Assembly: GCA_021832085.1 (NCBI GenBank)
Contig: JAKBLM010000006.1
Coordinates: forward strand, 62,001-126,000
DNA: 64,000 nucleotides
From: Acidobacteriota bacterium
GTDB lineage: Bacteria > Acidobacteriota > Terriglobia > Acidiferrales > UBA7541
Reading direction: 5' to 3'
Within the stretch, counting starts at the first letter, position 1. Each line of letters begins with the position of its first letter. The notes below the pieces were generated by a model. It was given only the letters and a program-made list of their open reading frames with translations, ran no database searches and was not told where the DNA came from. This document shows positions 1 through 8,726 of the stretch, in pieces. The translations under genes were made by a program, and so were the position numbers.

Positions 1-13
1 TTGGAGTGCTTGA

Positions 14-1027
14 ATGAAAAAGAAGATTCGCGTAGTGCAGTACGGAGTGGGACCCATCGGCGCTTCCATCGTGCAGCTGATGCGGCAGAAGCAGGCCCTG
101 GTGATTGCCGGCGCCATCGATAAGGATCCGGAGAAAGCCGGGCGCGACCTCGGCGAGGTGGTGGGCGCCGCGGATGCTCCTTGGGGCGTGAAGGTATCGG
201 CCGATCCGGCCGAAGTGCTGTCGCACCCGGTCGACGTGGTGGTGCACACCACGTCTTCATTCCTGACCGACGTCGCGAGCCAGTTGATGGAATGCCTGGA
301 AGCCGGGGCGTGCGTCGTTTCCACCTGCGAGGAGTTGTCGTACCCGTTCCGCAAGCATCCGGAACTGGCGGCCAAGCTCGACGAGGCGGCACGGGAATCC
401 GGAGTGACGCTGCTGGGCACTGGCGTGAATCCGGGATTCGTGATGGACAAGCTGGTGCTGGGGCTCTCCTCCGCGTGCCAGCGGGTCGATCACGCCAAGG
501 CGATCCGCATCGTCGACGCGTCGCGGCGGCGGATTCCTTTGCAGAAAAAGGTTGGCGCCGGACTCAGCGTTGAGGAGTTTCAGCAGCGAGTGACCGAAGG
601 CACCGTCAAGCACGTGGGGCTGCCGGAATCGGTCGCGATGCTTTCCGACGGCCTCGGCCTGGACGTTGACACCATCACCGAAACGGTCGAGCCGGTAGTG
701 GCCACTGAGTCTATTCGCACGGACTACACCGAGGTCAAGGCCGGGCAGGCGGCTGGGATTCACCAGGTGGCACGGGGGATTTCGCACGGCGAAGAGAAGA
801 TCTACCTGGAGCTGAACATGTACGTCGGCGCGGTCGACGCCAGCGATACGATCCAGCTTTCGGGCGAGCCGAACCTGACGATGGTGATTCCCGGGGGAAC
901 GCATGGCGACATCGCGACCGCGGCGGTTTCGGTGAACGCGATTCCGGCCCTGCTGGCGGCGCCAGCCGGGCTGCGCACGGCGCGCGACCTGCCATTCTGC
1001 TTCTTCCCGCCGCTCGCCCCGCCATAG
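14..1027 (+). CDS. Dihydrodipicolinate reductase-like / 2,4-diaminopentanoate dehydrogenase-like oxidoreductase
   Basis: The 337-residue protein opens with a Rossmann nucleotide-binding segment (VVQYGVGPIGASIVQL, residues 7-22), followed by an acidic strand end near AIDKDPEKAGRD that would contact the NAD(P) ribose. The HTTSSF and GTGVNPGF segments resemble the amino-acid and diaminopentanoate dehydrogenase branch related to DapB rather than true DapB, which is usually about 250 to 270 residues. It probably reduces or oxidises an amino-acid-derived imine in the cytoplasm, but the substrate cannot be read from the sequence. The ATG start has GGAG seven bases upstream. It lies alone on the plus strand and converges on rnr. 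The C-terminus ends in a proline-rich tail (FFPPLAPP). The family is fairly secure and the substrate is open. Confidence 0.75.
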   Translation: MKKKIRVVQYGVGPIGASIVQLMRQKQALVIAGAIDKDPEKAGRDLGEVVGAADAPWGVKVSADPAEVLSHPVDVVVHTTSSFLTDVASQLMECLEAGACVVSTCEELSYPFRKHPELAAKLDEAARESGVTLLGTGVNPGFVMDKLVLGLSSACQRVDHAKAIRIVDASRRRIPLQKKVGAGLSVEEFQQRVTEGTVKHVGLPESVAMLSDGLGLDVDTITETVEPVVATESIRTDYTEVKAGQAAGIHQVARGISHGEEKIYLELNMYVGAVDASDTIQLSGEPNLTMVIPGGTHGDIATAAVSVNAIPALLAAPAGLRTARDLPFCFFPPLAPP

Positions 1028-1092
1028 GGCGCGGCAAGTTGCGGCCGGAAAGAGCCGGTGGATACGAGCGTCTTTCGCGGCATGGCTTAATG

Positions 1093-1116
1093 AAAAAGCG
1101 CCGGCTCGGCGGCGCT
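1093..1116 (-). terminator. Possible rho-independent terminator downstream of rnr
   Basis: Read on the minus strand, a 7-bp GC stem (arms 1110-1116 and 1097-1103, six-base loop) runs into five Ts at 1097-1093. It lies about 180 bases past the rnr stop. A second strong hairpin without a T-run (arms 1261-1267 and 1272-1278) sits only 20 bases past that stop. The T-tract is short, so this is a modest call. Confidence 0.4.
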
Positions 1117-1297
1117 ATGGGAGCCAAGCGGGGGCGCAGGACTCGGCGCTCATGTCCTCCCGGAAGGCGATAGCGCCCGTGTTCTCTCCCGAATGGACGT
1201 TTCTCTGGAGCGGGCAGTTCTGTTCGCTTGTATTTCCGCGGCAGATCAGCAAATGTAGCTCGGCGCGAGAGCGCGCCGCTTGTGTTGTGACGAGCGG

Positions 1298-3721
1298 CTA
1301 CGAGAGGACAGCGAACTCGACTCGCTTGAGCATGGGGTCGATGCGCTCGGCGCGGACGCGCACCCGGTCGCCCAGGCGAAAACGCCGGCTGCGGGTGCGG
1401 CTGACAATGGCGTGGTCGAGTTCGCGGAAGTAGCAGCGTTCGCCGACCGTCTCCTCCAAACGATCGATCGGCACCAGCCCCTCGACGAAGACCTCCATCA
1501 GTTCCACGAAAAAGCCGAATTTCAGCACCGAGATAATCAGCGCGTCGTATTCCTCGCCGAGGTGCTGCTCCATGAATTGCGCGGTCTTCCAGTCGATCAG
1601 CTCGCGCTCGGCGTCGACCGAGCGGCGCTCAGCCTCCGAGGTTTCCGTGGACATTTCGTCGAGCTCACCGCCGCGGTAAGGGCCGGGGACGGTGGTTTCC
1701 TCCGGATGGTCGAGGGCCCATTTCAGCACCCGGTGAACGACCAGGTCGGGATAGCGGCGGATGGGCGAGGTGAAGTGCGTGTAGTAATCGAGCCCGAGGG
1801 CGAAATGGCCGATGGGCTCGGCGGCGTAGCGCGCCTGCTTCAGCGAGCGCAGCATGAGGTAAGAGAGGATGCGCTCCTCGGGGCGGCCGGCGATCTTTTC
1901 GACCAAGTGCTGGTAGTGAGCGGGCAGGACTTCGATTTCGAGGGGGACGCTGACCTCCATCGGGCGCCGGCGCCGGCCATGAAAACCGGAGCGCGAGCGG
2001 GCGACCATCTGGCCGTGGCGGACGGCGATAGGGCGGTCGAGCGCCGAGCCGAGGCCGAGCGAATAGCCGAAAGCGCGCGCGAGTTCCTCGAATTCGATCA
2101 CCTTTTTCGGATCGGGCTTTTCGTGGACGCGGTGCAGCGAGCCGAGGCCGCGGCGCTCGAGGTAGCGCGCCACCTGCTCATTCGCAAGGAGCATGAACTC
2201 CTCGATCAAGCGATGGGCGATGTTGCGCTCGCTGCGGGCGATGGTGAGCAGGTGGCCGAGCTCGTCGTATTCGACGACCGGCTCGGGCAGGTCGAAATCG
2301 ATGGCGCCGCGCCTCTGGCGGCGGGCGTTGAGGATCAGCGCGAGCTGTTTCATCAGGCGGAAGCGCGGGGCGAGCGCTGCATAGCGCGCGGTCATCTCGG
2401 GATCGCCTTCGAGCACCTTGTTGACGTTGGTATAAGTCATGCGCTCGGCCGAGCGGATTACACCGGGAGTAAAGCGGGAGGCGGTGACGTTGCCGGCGGC
2501 GTCGAGGTCCATGATCACGCTCATGACGAGGCGGTCCTCGTGCGGGTTGAGGGAGCAGATACCGTTCGAAAGCTCGTGCGGCAGCATCGGGATGACGCGG
2601 GTGGGGAAATAGACGGAGGTGCCGCGAAGGCGTGCTTCGCGGTCGAGCGGGGCGCCGCGGAGGACGTAGTGTGCTACGTCGGCGATGTGGACCTGGAGCT
2701 GGAAGCCGCCGCCGGGCAGCCGGTCGACGTAGACGGCGTCGTCGAAATCGCGCGCGGTTTCGCCGTCAATCGTGACGATGGGCAGCGTGCGGAAATCCTC
2801 GCGGCCCTCGATCACGCCAGGTGCGACGGCCTGCGGCACCTCGCGCGCCTCAATAAGCACCTCTTCCGGAAAGACGTGTGGGAGCTGGTGCTTGCGCACG
2901 ATGATCTCGACGTCGACGCCGGGCGCATCGGGCTTGCCGAGGATCTCGATTACGCGGCCGGCTGCGCGCACGCCCGCGCGGGGAAACCGGGTCAGCTCAA
3001 CATTGACGGCGGCGCCGTCGAGTTCCGGGTGGCGGGCGAACGGCTGCGCCTGGCGCACCAGCTCGTCGGCGGAGGGCCGCAGGTGCGCCGGCAGCTCTTC
3101 GCCCGGCGGCACGGCGATCTCCAGCGCGACGCGGGGATCCAGCGGGGCGACCATGCCGCCGCGTCCCCGGTAGTGGAAGATGCCAACAACAGTGGGGTGG
3201 GCGCGGCCGGTAATCTCGACCACGTGGCCCTCGGCGCGGCCGTCTGGGCGACGCCGGTCGATGCGTGCGAGTACGCGGTCGCCATGCATGGCGTCGCCCG
3301 TGTTTTCGGCGTTGACGTAGAGATCGCCCTCGATGCCGAGCGGCGTGTCGGGCACGACGAAACCGTAGCCGTCTCGATGGAGCACGATGCGGCCGGTGAA
3401 AAGATTGGGATCCCTGCGCCGGCCGTCGGCTGGGGCCGGCTGCGGACGCTCGCCGCGGCGTGCAGGTCTGTGGCCACGGGTCGGGCGCTCGCCTTCAGGC
3501 GGCGCACCGGGACGATAAGCGCGATGGCCGGCGCGACGCGATTCCACGATTTCTCCGCGTCGCTTCAGGCCGCCGATCATTTCGCGGAGTTCCTTGCGGG
3601 CCGAGCGGCCGGCCCGGCCAAGGCCGAGGGCGCGAGCCAGTTCGCCGAGGCTCATCGGCTCACTGGCCGCCGAGAGCGTCTCGAGCAGATCGTTTTCGGT
3701 GATTTCGCGGCGGCGTGCCAC
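1298..3721 (-). CDS. rnr: Ribonuclease R, 3'-5' exoribonuclease
   Basis: This 807-residue enzyme degrades structured RNA processively from the 3' end. It has a winged-helix N-terminus (residues 1-65), a basic linker, a cold-shock OB segment (TGRIVLHRDGYGFVVP), the RNB catalytic domain with the metal-binding motif IDGETARDFDDAV and the later HFTSPIRRYPDL signature, and a C-terminal S1 domain (VLKFGFFVELMEVFVEGLV). The start is taken as the GTG at 3721 because AAGGAG lies eight bases upstream. A longer in-frame extension to 3775 would overlap the upstream gene and spoil that site. There is no long lysine-rich tail after S1. A basic insertion (SRSGFHGRRRRP) precedes the last part of RNB. It lies 13 bases behind the lipase-maturation-factor-like gene, so the two probably share a transcript. 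Confidence 0.95.
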   Translation of the reverse strand: MARRREITENDLLETLSAASEPMSLGELARALGLGRAGRSARKELREMIGGLKRRGEIVESRRAGHRAYRPGAPPEGERPTRGHRPARRGERPQPAPADGRRRDPNLFTGRIVLHRDGYGFVVPDTPLGIEGDLYVNAENTGDAMHGDRVLARIDRRRPDGRAEGHVVEITGRAHPTVVGIFHYRGRGGMVAPLDPRVALEIAVPPGEELPAHLRPSADELVRQAQPFARHPELDGAAVNVELTRFPRAGVRAAGRVIEILGKPDAPGVDVEIIVRKHQLPHVFPEEVLIEAREVPQAVAPGVIEGREDFRTLPIVTIDGETARDFDDAVYVDRLPGGGFQLQVHIADVAHYVLRGAPLDREARLRGTSVYFPTRVIPMLPHELSNGICSLNPHEDRLVMSVIMDLDAAGNVTASRFTPGVIRSAERMTYTNVNKVLEGDPEMTARYAALAPRFRLMKQLALILNARRQRRGAIDFDLPEPVVEYDELGHLLTIARSERNIAHRLIEEFMLLANEQVARYLERRGLGSLHRVHEKPDPKKVIEFEELARAFGYSLGLGSALDRPIAVRHGQMVARSRSGFHGRRRRPMEVSVPLEIEVLPAHYQHLVEKIAGRPEERILSYLMLRSLKQARYAAEPIGHFALGLDYYTHFTSPIRRYPDLVVHRVLKWALDHPEETTVPGPYRGGELDEMSTETSEAERRSVDAERELIDWKTAQFMEQHLGEEYDALIISVLKFGFFVELMEVFVEGLVPIDRLEETVGERCYFRELDHAIVSRTRSRRFRLGDRVRVRAERIDPMLKRVEFAVLS

Positions 3722-3734
3722 GTCGATTTTCTCC

Positions 3735-5399
3735 TTAGTGTCCCATGACCCCGGCGCGCGGCATCTGCACCACAATGGGGCGACCGCGCGGCTCGCGCAT
3801 CAGCGCTGGGGCGTAGAGGCCGATGAGCTTTCTCCGCCACCAGTCCCCGGTGGCGCGCCTGGTGGCTGGGTCTGTAAACCAATATTGCCAGAGTACGGCC
3901 CGGACTTCGAGAGGGGGCTTTGCGGCAAAAGGATTGCCGGCGAAGAGGCTGAGCACGGCGGGATCGTTGCGGAGCAAGAGAACCTCGGTGCGGAGGACAA
4001 TCGGCGCTTCCTGCCACGGTTCCTGCGACGCGAACCATAGATTCCAATCGAAGCGGGGCTGGTAGGGCGCATAGATGCCCGGCGCCTTGGCGGGATTCTG
4101 GGGCTTGTAGAGGAAAGGATAGGCGATCCACGACTTGCCGTTGTAGGAGCCCTGGAATTCGATCTGGTATTGGCCGCGGGTCATCACGCCGAATAGGCCG
4201 TATTCGTTGGCAAAACGGAAGGGACCAAGTACGCTGGCGGGCCAGAGGGGCAAGGGGAGAAGCGCGGCCACCAGCAGCGCCGTGGTGGCGTAGAAGATCC
4301 AGCCGAAAATGATGCCGGCGAGCCAGAGCCTGGCCGTCGCCAACGCGCGGCGCCACGGCGGCCTGCCGGCGGTGCTTTCAGCCGGGGACGATCGCGACGC
4401 GTCCGGCTCGGCGGTGTCCGGTGTCAGGCGCAGCGAAACCGGCTCGACTGCTGGCGACTGGGTAGCGACGGCGGCTCTGGTGCGCTGGCGTTCGACGAGC
4501 TTGCGCGGCAGCAGGCGCAGACGGGCGAGGAAACGGTCGTCGAGCAGCAGCAAGCCCAAGGAGAGAACGAGGTAGTTCAGGAAGGCATAGTTGCCGGTGA
4601 GAATGATGCCGATTTGAAAAGCGGAAACGAGGAAAAAGAGACCGATGCGGAAACGGCGCGGGGCGAAAAGCAGCCAGACCAGACCGAGTTCAGTGGCCAG
4701 CGTGAAGCCTGCTGCGGCCCGCTGGAACCAGTGCGGCAGTTGTTCGGCGTACCAGGCGATCCAGGTGGGCAGCGGACCGTTCTGATAATAGTCATAGAGC
4801 GCGGTGAGGTGGCGCCATTCGGGGTCGCCCCCGGCAAGCTTGGCCACGCCGGACTCGAAATAGATGCGGAACCACTCCCAGCGCAGCAGGTAGAGGCTGG
4901 CGCGCGAGGGCGGATGATCGACGGCCCAGCCGGGCCAGATTCCCGGTGGCGAGAAGAAGAGCGCCAGCAGCCCGGCGGCGAGCAGCATCCCATCGGACTG
5001 ATAGTCGGCGAAAGACTGTGCGGCGGCGATGAAGGAAAGGTATAACGCCAGGCAGACGAAGAAGGACAGGCGCGGCCAGAAGTTGAGCAGTGCGAGGATC
5101 GACGCGGCGAGGCCCAGCCAGCAGAGCAGGTCGAGCGCGCGGTTTCCGCTGCCGGCCCAGAGAATTGTGGGCGCGAACCAGAAGCGCAGCCAGCCGAAGG
5201 CCTTGCCCACCTCTTGCAGATAGCGTCCCGCCGGGAAGATGCCATGCGGGCCGATGAGCCCGCGGATTTGAAAGATGAGCGAGAAAAAGGCGGAGAAATA
5301 AACCAGCGCCAGCGCGCGCAGGAAGAGCCAGCGGATGCCGGCATAGCCGGAACTCGGACCAAGCAGGAAGCGCGCCAGCTTTGCCGGCCGGTAATCCAT
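3735..5399 (-). CDS. Lipase maturation factor-like multispanning membrane protein
   Basis: The 554-residue protein has many hydrophobic segments in its first 330 residues, then a variable polar linker, one more membrane segment (LWLAGIIFGWIFYATTALLVA), and a soluble C-terminal domain rich in Trp and Tyr (WIAYPFLYKPQNPAKAPGIYAPYQPRFDWNLWFA). The motifs YESGVAKLAGGDPEW-like (here FESGVAKLAGGDPEW) and DWNLWFA are characteristic of the lipase maturation factor family. In animals LMF1 helps lipases fold in the ER. The bacterial role is not established and may be folding or maturation of exported enzymes. The ATG at 5399 is preferred because a TATAAT lies nine bases upstream. The DUF393 thiol-disulfide gene lies 82 bases upstream on the same strand and rnr follows 13 bases downstream. 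Confidence 0.8.
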   Translation of the reverse strand: MDYRPAKLARFLLGPSSGYAGIRWLFLRALALVYFSAFFSLIFQIRGLIGPHGIFPAGRYLQEVGKAFGWLRFWFAPTILWAGSGNRALDLLCWLGLAASILALLNFWPRLSFFVCLALYLSFIAAAQSFADYQSDGMLLAAGLLALFFSPPGIWPGWAVDHPPSRASLYLLRWEWFRIYFESGVAKLAGGDPEWRHLTALYDYYQNGPLPTWIAWYAEQLPHWFQRAAAGFTLATELGLVWLLFAPRRFRIGLFFLVSAFQIGIILTGNYAFLNYLVLSLGLLLLDDRFLARLRLLPRKLVERQRTRAAVATQSPAVEPVSLRLTPDTAEPDASRSSPAESTAGRPPWRRALATARLWLAGIIFGWIFYATTALLVAALLPLPLWPASVLGPFRFANEYGLFGVMTRGQYQIEFQGSYNGKSWIAYPFLYKPQNPAKAPGIYAPYQPRFDWNLWFASQEPWQEAPIVLRTEVLLLRNDPAVLSLFAGNPFAAKPPLEVRAVLWQYWFTDPATRRATGDWWRRKLIGLYAPALMREPRGRPIVVQMPRAGVMGH

Positions 5400-5408
5400 G
5401 CCGCGGCC

Positions 5409-5414
5409 ATTATA
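5409..5414 (-). promoter_or_regulatory. -10 box (TATAAT) very close to the start of the LMF-like gene
   Basis: A perfect TATAAT on the minus strand ends nine bases before the ATG at 5399, so transcription would begin only about three bases before the start codon. No good -35 hexamer is visible at 16-18 bases and there is no ribosome binding site. This suggests a leaderless or nearly leaderless mRNA. Confidence 0.5.
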
Positions 5415-5481
5415 CGAGGAGACCGTCTCGGGAAGGCCGGCGACCGCGGGTCGCCCAACTGACGGCAGCGGGCTTGTTTTC

Positions 5482-5883
5482 CTAAATGTTGGCTGGCGGG
5501 TGGCCGTGGAGCGTGCAAGAGCCGTCCCCACAGGCTTCGCGGTTCCACCGATAGCGGTTGCGGGCCACCCAAGCGTAAACCCAGGTGGCCAGTGCGTGAA
5601 TGCCGGGAAGCTTCAGTAGCCAGGCCACGGCGCGCCAGCCAGGCAGCGCCCGGCCGACCGCCGACCACGCATCGACTCCGCTCGAAACCCGGCCTTCACG
5701 GTCGACAGCCTGCATGAGGCGCATGGCCATTTCCGGATCGACTTGGGGAAAGCGCTGCGGGACGCTGGGATCGTGGAGGTCGAGCAGTTCGATGCGATGT
5801 TGCGGGTCGTGACGGCGCAGGCGTTCGGCGCTTGCCCGGCAGAGGGCGCAGTTGCCGTCGTAGAGCACCGTGAGTTCGGCCAC
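5482..5883 (-). CDS. DUF393 thiol-disulfide oxidoreductase-like protein
   Basis: This small protein of 133 residues begins with the DUF393 signature LTVLYDGNCALCRASAERL. Its CxxC pair sits in the thioredoxin-like position, and it ends in a region with RNRYRWNREACGDGSCTLH that adds two further cysteines. DUF393 proteins are thought to be small thiol-disulfide enzymes and are often found beside multispanning HTTM or lipase-maturation-type proteins, as here. The GTG start at 5883 has GGAGG seven bases upstream. It lies between the PP2C phosphatase gene (76 bases upstream) and the LMF-like gene (82 bases downstream), all on the minus strand. The redox role is inferred from the CxxC motif and the neighbour. 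Confidence 0.85.
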   Translation of the reverse strand: MAELTVLYDGNCALCRASAERLRRHDPQHRIELLDLHDPSVPQRFPQVDPEMAMRLMQAVDREGRVSSGVDAWSAVGRALPGWRAVAWLLKLPGIHALATWVYAWVARNRYRWNREACGDGSCTLHGHPPANI

Positions 5884-5959
5884 CGGGCAGCCTCCAGCGC
5901 GTGAGCTGGCGAGATACGAAAGATGGAAATATTGTAACGCGGCGGGCGGCGAGGGCAGC

Positions 5960-6754
5960 TCAGTGATGGGCGTCTTGATTGGCTGTTGGGGTGGGGTCGA
6001 AGCGGAGGATTTCGACGGTGATGTTGTCGTTGCCGCCGCGCTCGTTTGCCAGATTGACCAGCATTTGGCAAGCCTCGGCCGGGGGATGAGCCTCGACGAT
6101 ATCGTGCAGTTCGCGCTCGCTGACCAGCCCCCAGAGACCGTCGGTGCAGAGCAATAGCTTGTCGCCGGGTTCCAACTGGGTTGGCTCGGCGGAGACGTCG
6201 ATCGGGACGCCGTCGCGGCCGATGCCGAGCGCCGAGGTGAGCACGTTGCGCTGGGGATGATGCTGGGCCTCGGCATGTGTGATGACGCCGCTCTCCAGGA
6301 GTTGGTTGACGTAGGAATGGTCGCGGGTGAGCCGGCGGAGCTTCCCGCCGCGGAACAAATAGAGGCGGCTATCGCCGATGTGGGCCACCCAGAGGTGGCG
6401 GCCGTGAATCACCGCGGCCGTGCAGGTGGTGCCCATGTTGTGAAATTGCGGGTGCTCGTGGGCGTAGGTTCGGATGCGCTCATGGGCCTCGCGCAGCGCG
6501 GCTGCCAGGGCTTCGGCGGGCTCGAGATCCGCGGCCCGACCGTAAAAGAAACACGTGGTTTCGACGGCGATCCGGCTGGCAAGTTCGCCGCCCTCGTGGC
6601 CGCCCATGCCGTCGGCGACGATCGCGAGCCGGCCCTTGCGCTGGAACTCGTCCTCGTTCTTTGGTTCCCAGTAGCCGCAGCAGTCTTCATTCCGTTCGCG
6701 CACCATGCCGACGTCGGAAATTTGTGCCAGCTCTAGACCCGGGCGAATCTCCAT
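5960..6754 (-). CDS. PP2C-family serine/threonine protein phosphatase
   Basis: The 264-residue protein carries the metal-binding motifs of bacterial PP2C (PPM) phosphatases in order: RERNED near residue 23, ADGMGGHEGGE, NMGTTCTAAVI, AHIGDSRLYLFR, LTRDHS, LLCTDGLWG and finally GGNDNITVEIL. These bind two divalent metals that activate water for removal of phosphate from Ser or Thr. It is a stand-alone catalytic domain without a membrane segment, as in PrpC or Stp, which usually counteract a Hanks-type kinase. No such kinase lies in this window. The ATG at 6754 has GGAG about five bases upstream; longer in-frame extensions add only low-complexity sequence. Confidence 0.93.
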   Translation of the reverse strand: MEIRPGLELAQISDVGMVRERNEDCCGYWEPKNEDEFQRKGRLAIVADGMGGHEGGELASRIAVETTCFFYGRAADLEPAEALAAALREAHERIRTYAHEHPQFHNMGTTCTAAVIHGRHLWVAHIGDSRLYLFRGGKLRRLTRDHSYVNQLLESGVITHAEAQHHPQRNVLTSALGIGRDGVPIDVSAEPTQLEPGDKLLLCTDGLWGLVSERELHDIVEAHPPAEACQMLVNLANERGGNDNITVEILRFDPTPTANQDAHH

Positions 6755-7201
6755 AGTGGCTCCGCTATACCTTTCCGTTCGCCGCCCTGTCAAGCGATGC
6801 CTCTTCGATGCTGAGCTAATGAGGAACGGGCGACAGTCTCTCCTAAAAGGCTCGCTGCTCACGCGGACGAATACGGAGAGAATGTCCGGGATTTCCAGCA
6901 CTTGCCCCCACCCTTTTATGTATGAGCCAGCCGCCCTGGCGTTGGCGAGGACTTCCCGGCGAGCAACGTGATCGCGCGCCCACCCAGTCGCTCGATCTGA
7001 TCTCCAGGCCGTTCCAGTACTCGGGCGCGCTTCGGAACTTGCCGGAGGCTCTGCACGCGCTCACTCGTGCCTTTTGCCTTGTTTGCCCCAATAACCTGCC
7101 GTAGACTCCTGGCCAAGTAAAAGGCAGTTGGGGGTGTAAAGCGGGCAAAAGCGCCGACGGCAGCGCGGGGCAGGCACCGGAGGCCATGGGTCATTTTGGA
7201 A
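6755..7201. other. Intergenic region without a recognisable gene
   Basis: About 450 bases lie between the divergent PP2C and HTH-membrane genes. A TATACC-like sequence near 6772 could serve the phosphatase. GGAGG at 7179-7183 lies 12 to 18 bases ahead of the candidate starts of the next gene. I see no RNA gene, repeat or coding frame with family resemblance. Confidence 0.5.
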
Positions 7202-8398
7202 ATGGACGACGACGGTCGATTGGATTCCTGGAAAGAAATTGCAACCTATCTCGGGCGCGATGTCCGTACTGTCCGCCGCTGGGAGAAGGAACGCGCTCTT
7301 CCGGTTCACCGCCTGCCCGGTAGCGGCCGGAGGGCCGTTTTCGCGTACCGCAGCGAAATCGACGAGTGGCTGCGCGGGGAGGGCAAGGAAGCCGAGCCGG
7401 TTTCCGCAGCAGTGTCCGGACGGGCAGGCAACACAGGCCAAGCCGAGGTTACGAACCCCGCTGCGGACGGCGCGCAAGGTCGGCTGGATTGGGTGCGACG
7501 GCGCGGGAGAATTCTGGCTCTACTGGCGGCTGTGGGCGTGTTGGTGATTTTCGCTTTGGCACTGCATGGGCATGTGCGGTCTGCCCCTCTCGACCATTCT
7601 GAGCACGCTGCCGCAGCCAGCAAAGCGAGCGCTGTGAACGTCTCCGCTTTCCCTTGGAAACCCGAGGTTCTTTCCGTCCAGTTCAACGGCACGCCCGGCA
7701 ACCTGGGGATGGATGTGAATGGACTGGATTTCGGCCGTGTGCCGATTCCCCTGCCTTTTACCGGCGACCTCGCATGGTTTCGGATCGGCGACGTCAGTTG
7801 CTACGCGCTCCGGCCGGGAACCTGCGAGGCGGGCTATACGCGAGACACCTCGCATCTGACCTACCTTTCCTGGAGCGGAACACGGATCGCCTTTTCCCAT
7901 TTCAAGCTGGCTGCCCCCGGAGATGCGATCGAACTCGCGGTCTGGAATCCGCTGGCAAAGAACCGGAGACAAGCAGCTGCGGTGTGGGGCGGCAATGTTC
8001 CGCCGGTGCTGCGGGGAACGCCGCAGATTTCGAGCGTGACGTTCACCGGCCACGGGAAGCATCTGCACATCACGATTCAGGGGAAAAATTTCGGAGCGGC
8101 GCCGCCCGGTGTGCCCGGCGTGGGCAATACCGGTTTTTTGGAAATTGGTGATTACGCGTATCACTTGCCGGAAGTCCACCTTTCCACTTTTTTTCGCGCC
8201 GGCTACCAGAATCGGTCAGTGATCTGCGGCATCACGCTGCTCTACCGTTCCTGGTCCGATCGGAAGATCCGGATCGACGGCTTCGGTGGGGCCTATGGGC
8301 AGGACGGGCTGGTGGTGCACGACGGCGACCCTGTCTCGATCGATCTGTGGAACACGAAAAATCATCTCGCGACGGCCTGGGGTGGTCGTATCCCCTGA
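7202..8398 (+). CDS. Transmembrane one-component regulator: N-terminal HTH, one membrane helix, duplicated outer domain
   Basis: The protein (398 residues from the ATG; an in-frame TTG at 7196 would add two) starts with a DNA-binding helix-turn-helix whose core SWKEIATYLGRDVRTVRRWE (about residues 9-28) is common in Acidobacteriota regulators. After a polar linker comes one membrane helix (about 104-122, RILALLAAVGVLVIFALAL). The rest should lie outside the membrane and consists of two related units, residues 155-268 and 274-398. Each starts SVxF, has an F-x-IGD strand and a YxSWS segment, and ends AVWGGNVP or ATAWGGRIP. The units look like immunoglobulin-like IPT/TIG beta sandwiches. The topology matches CadC/ToxR-type regulators in which an outer domain senses a signal and the attached HTH binds DNA. 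The ligand and target genes are unknown. It stands alone, 328 bases before the tricorn-like gene. Confidence 0.7.
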   Translation: MDDDGRLDSWKEIATYLGRDVRTVRRWEKERALPVHRLPGSGRRAVFAYRSEIDEWLRGEGKEAEPVSAAVSGRAGNTGQAEVTNPAADGAQGRLDWVRRRGRILALLAAVGVLVIFALALHGHVRSAPLDHSEHAAAASKASAVNVSAFPWKPEVLSVQFNGTPGNLGMDVNGLDFGRVPIPLPFTGDLAWFRIGDVSCYALRPGTCEAGYTRDTSHLTYLSWSGTRIAFSHFKLAAPGDAIELAVWNPLAKNRRQAAAVWGGNVPPVLRGTPQISSVTFTGHGKHLHITIQGKNFGAAPPGVPGVGNTGFLEIGDYAYHLPEVHLSTFFRAGYQNRSVICGITLLYRSWSDRKIRIDGFGGAYGQDGLVVHDGDPVSIDLWNTKNHLATAWGGRIP

Positions 8399-8726
8399 TT
8401 TTTCCTTCGTCCAACTGGCCGTCGGCAGGCCAAGACCGGAATTTTCAAGCGCCGTCGCGCAAGCCAGAGGCGTTTCTTCTTGGCCGCCGCAAGATCAGCC
8501 GTGGCGCGAGGCGAAGCGCTCCTTTGCCGCCTGCCGATTTCTGCCAAAGGAGCGAGGGACAAGCTTGCATGCGTCGAGCGGCTCTTACGGTGGTCGGAAC
8601 AAGTCCCAGAGACCTCGTGTGGGGTGGGAAATCCGCCACGTCGTTTCCGGCAAGCGCGCGTAGACGGGGCCTCAGGGTGGGGCGTATATTGGCCGGGCTT
8701 GCGGATTGGAAAGGAGAGGAGTGGAA
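8399..8726. other. Intergenic region upstream of the tricorn-like gene
   Basis: This stretch of about 330 bases shows no coding frame with family resemblance. A TATATT about 40 bases before the next start (near 8681) is a possible -10 box. AAGGAG and GAGGAG just before the ATG at 8727 give a strong ribosome binding site. Confidence 0.4.

Noticed and set aside
1280..3748. A very long open frame on the plus strand opposite rnr
   Set aside because: It has no recognisable domain, its composition is the reverse shadow of a well-supported GC-rich gene, and no ribosome site precedes it.
6790..6880. A tRNA-like string with GAGCTAATGAGG in the gap before the HTH gene
   Set aside because: I could not pair an acceptor stem or find a T-arm GTTCRA, so it is not a tRNA.
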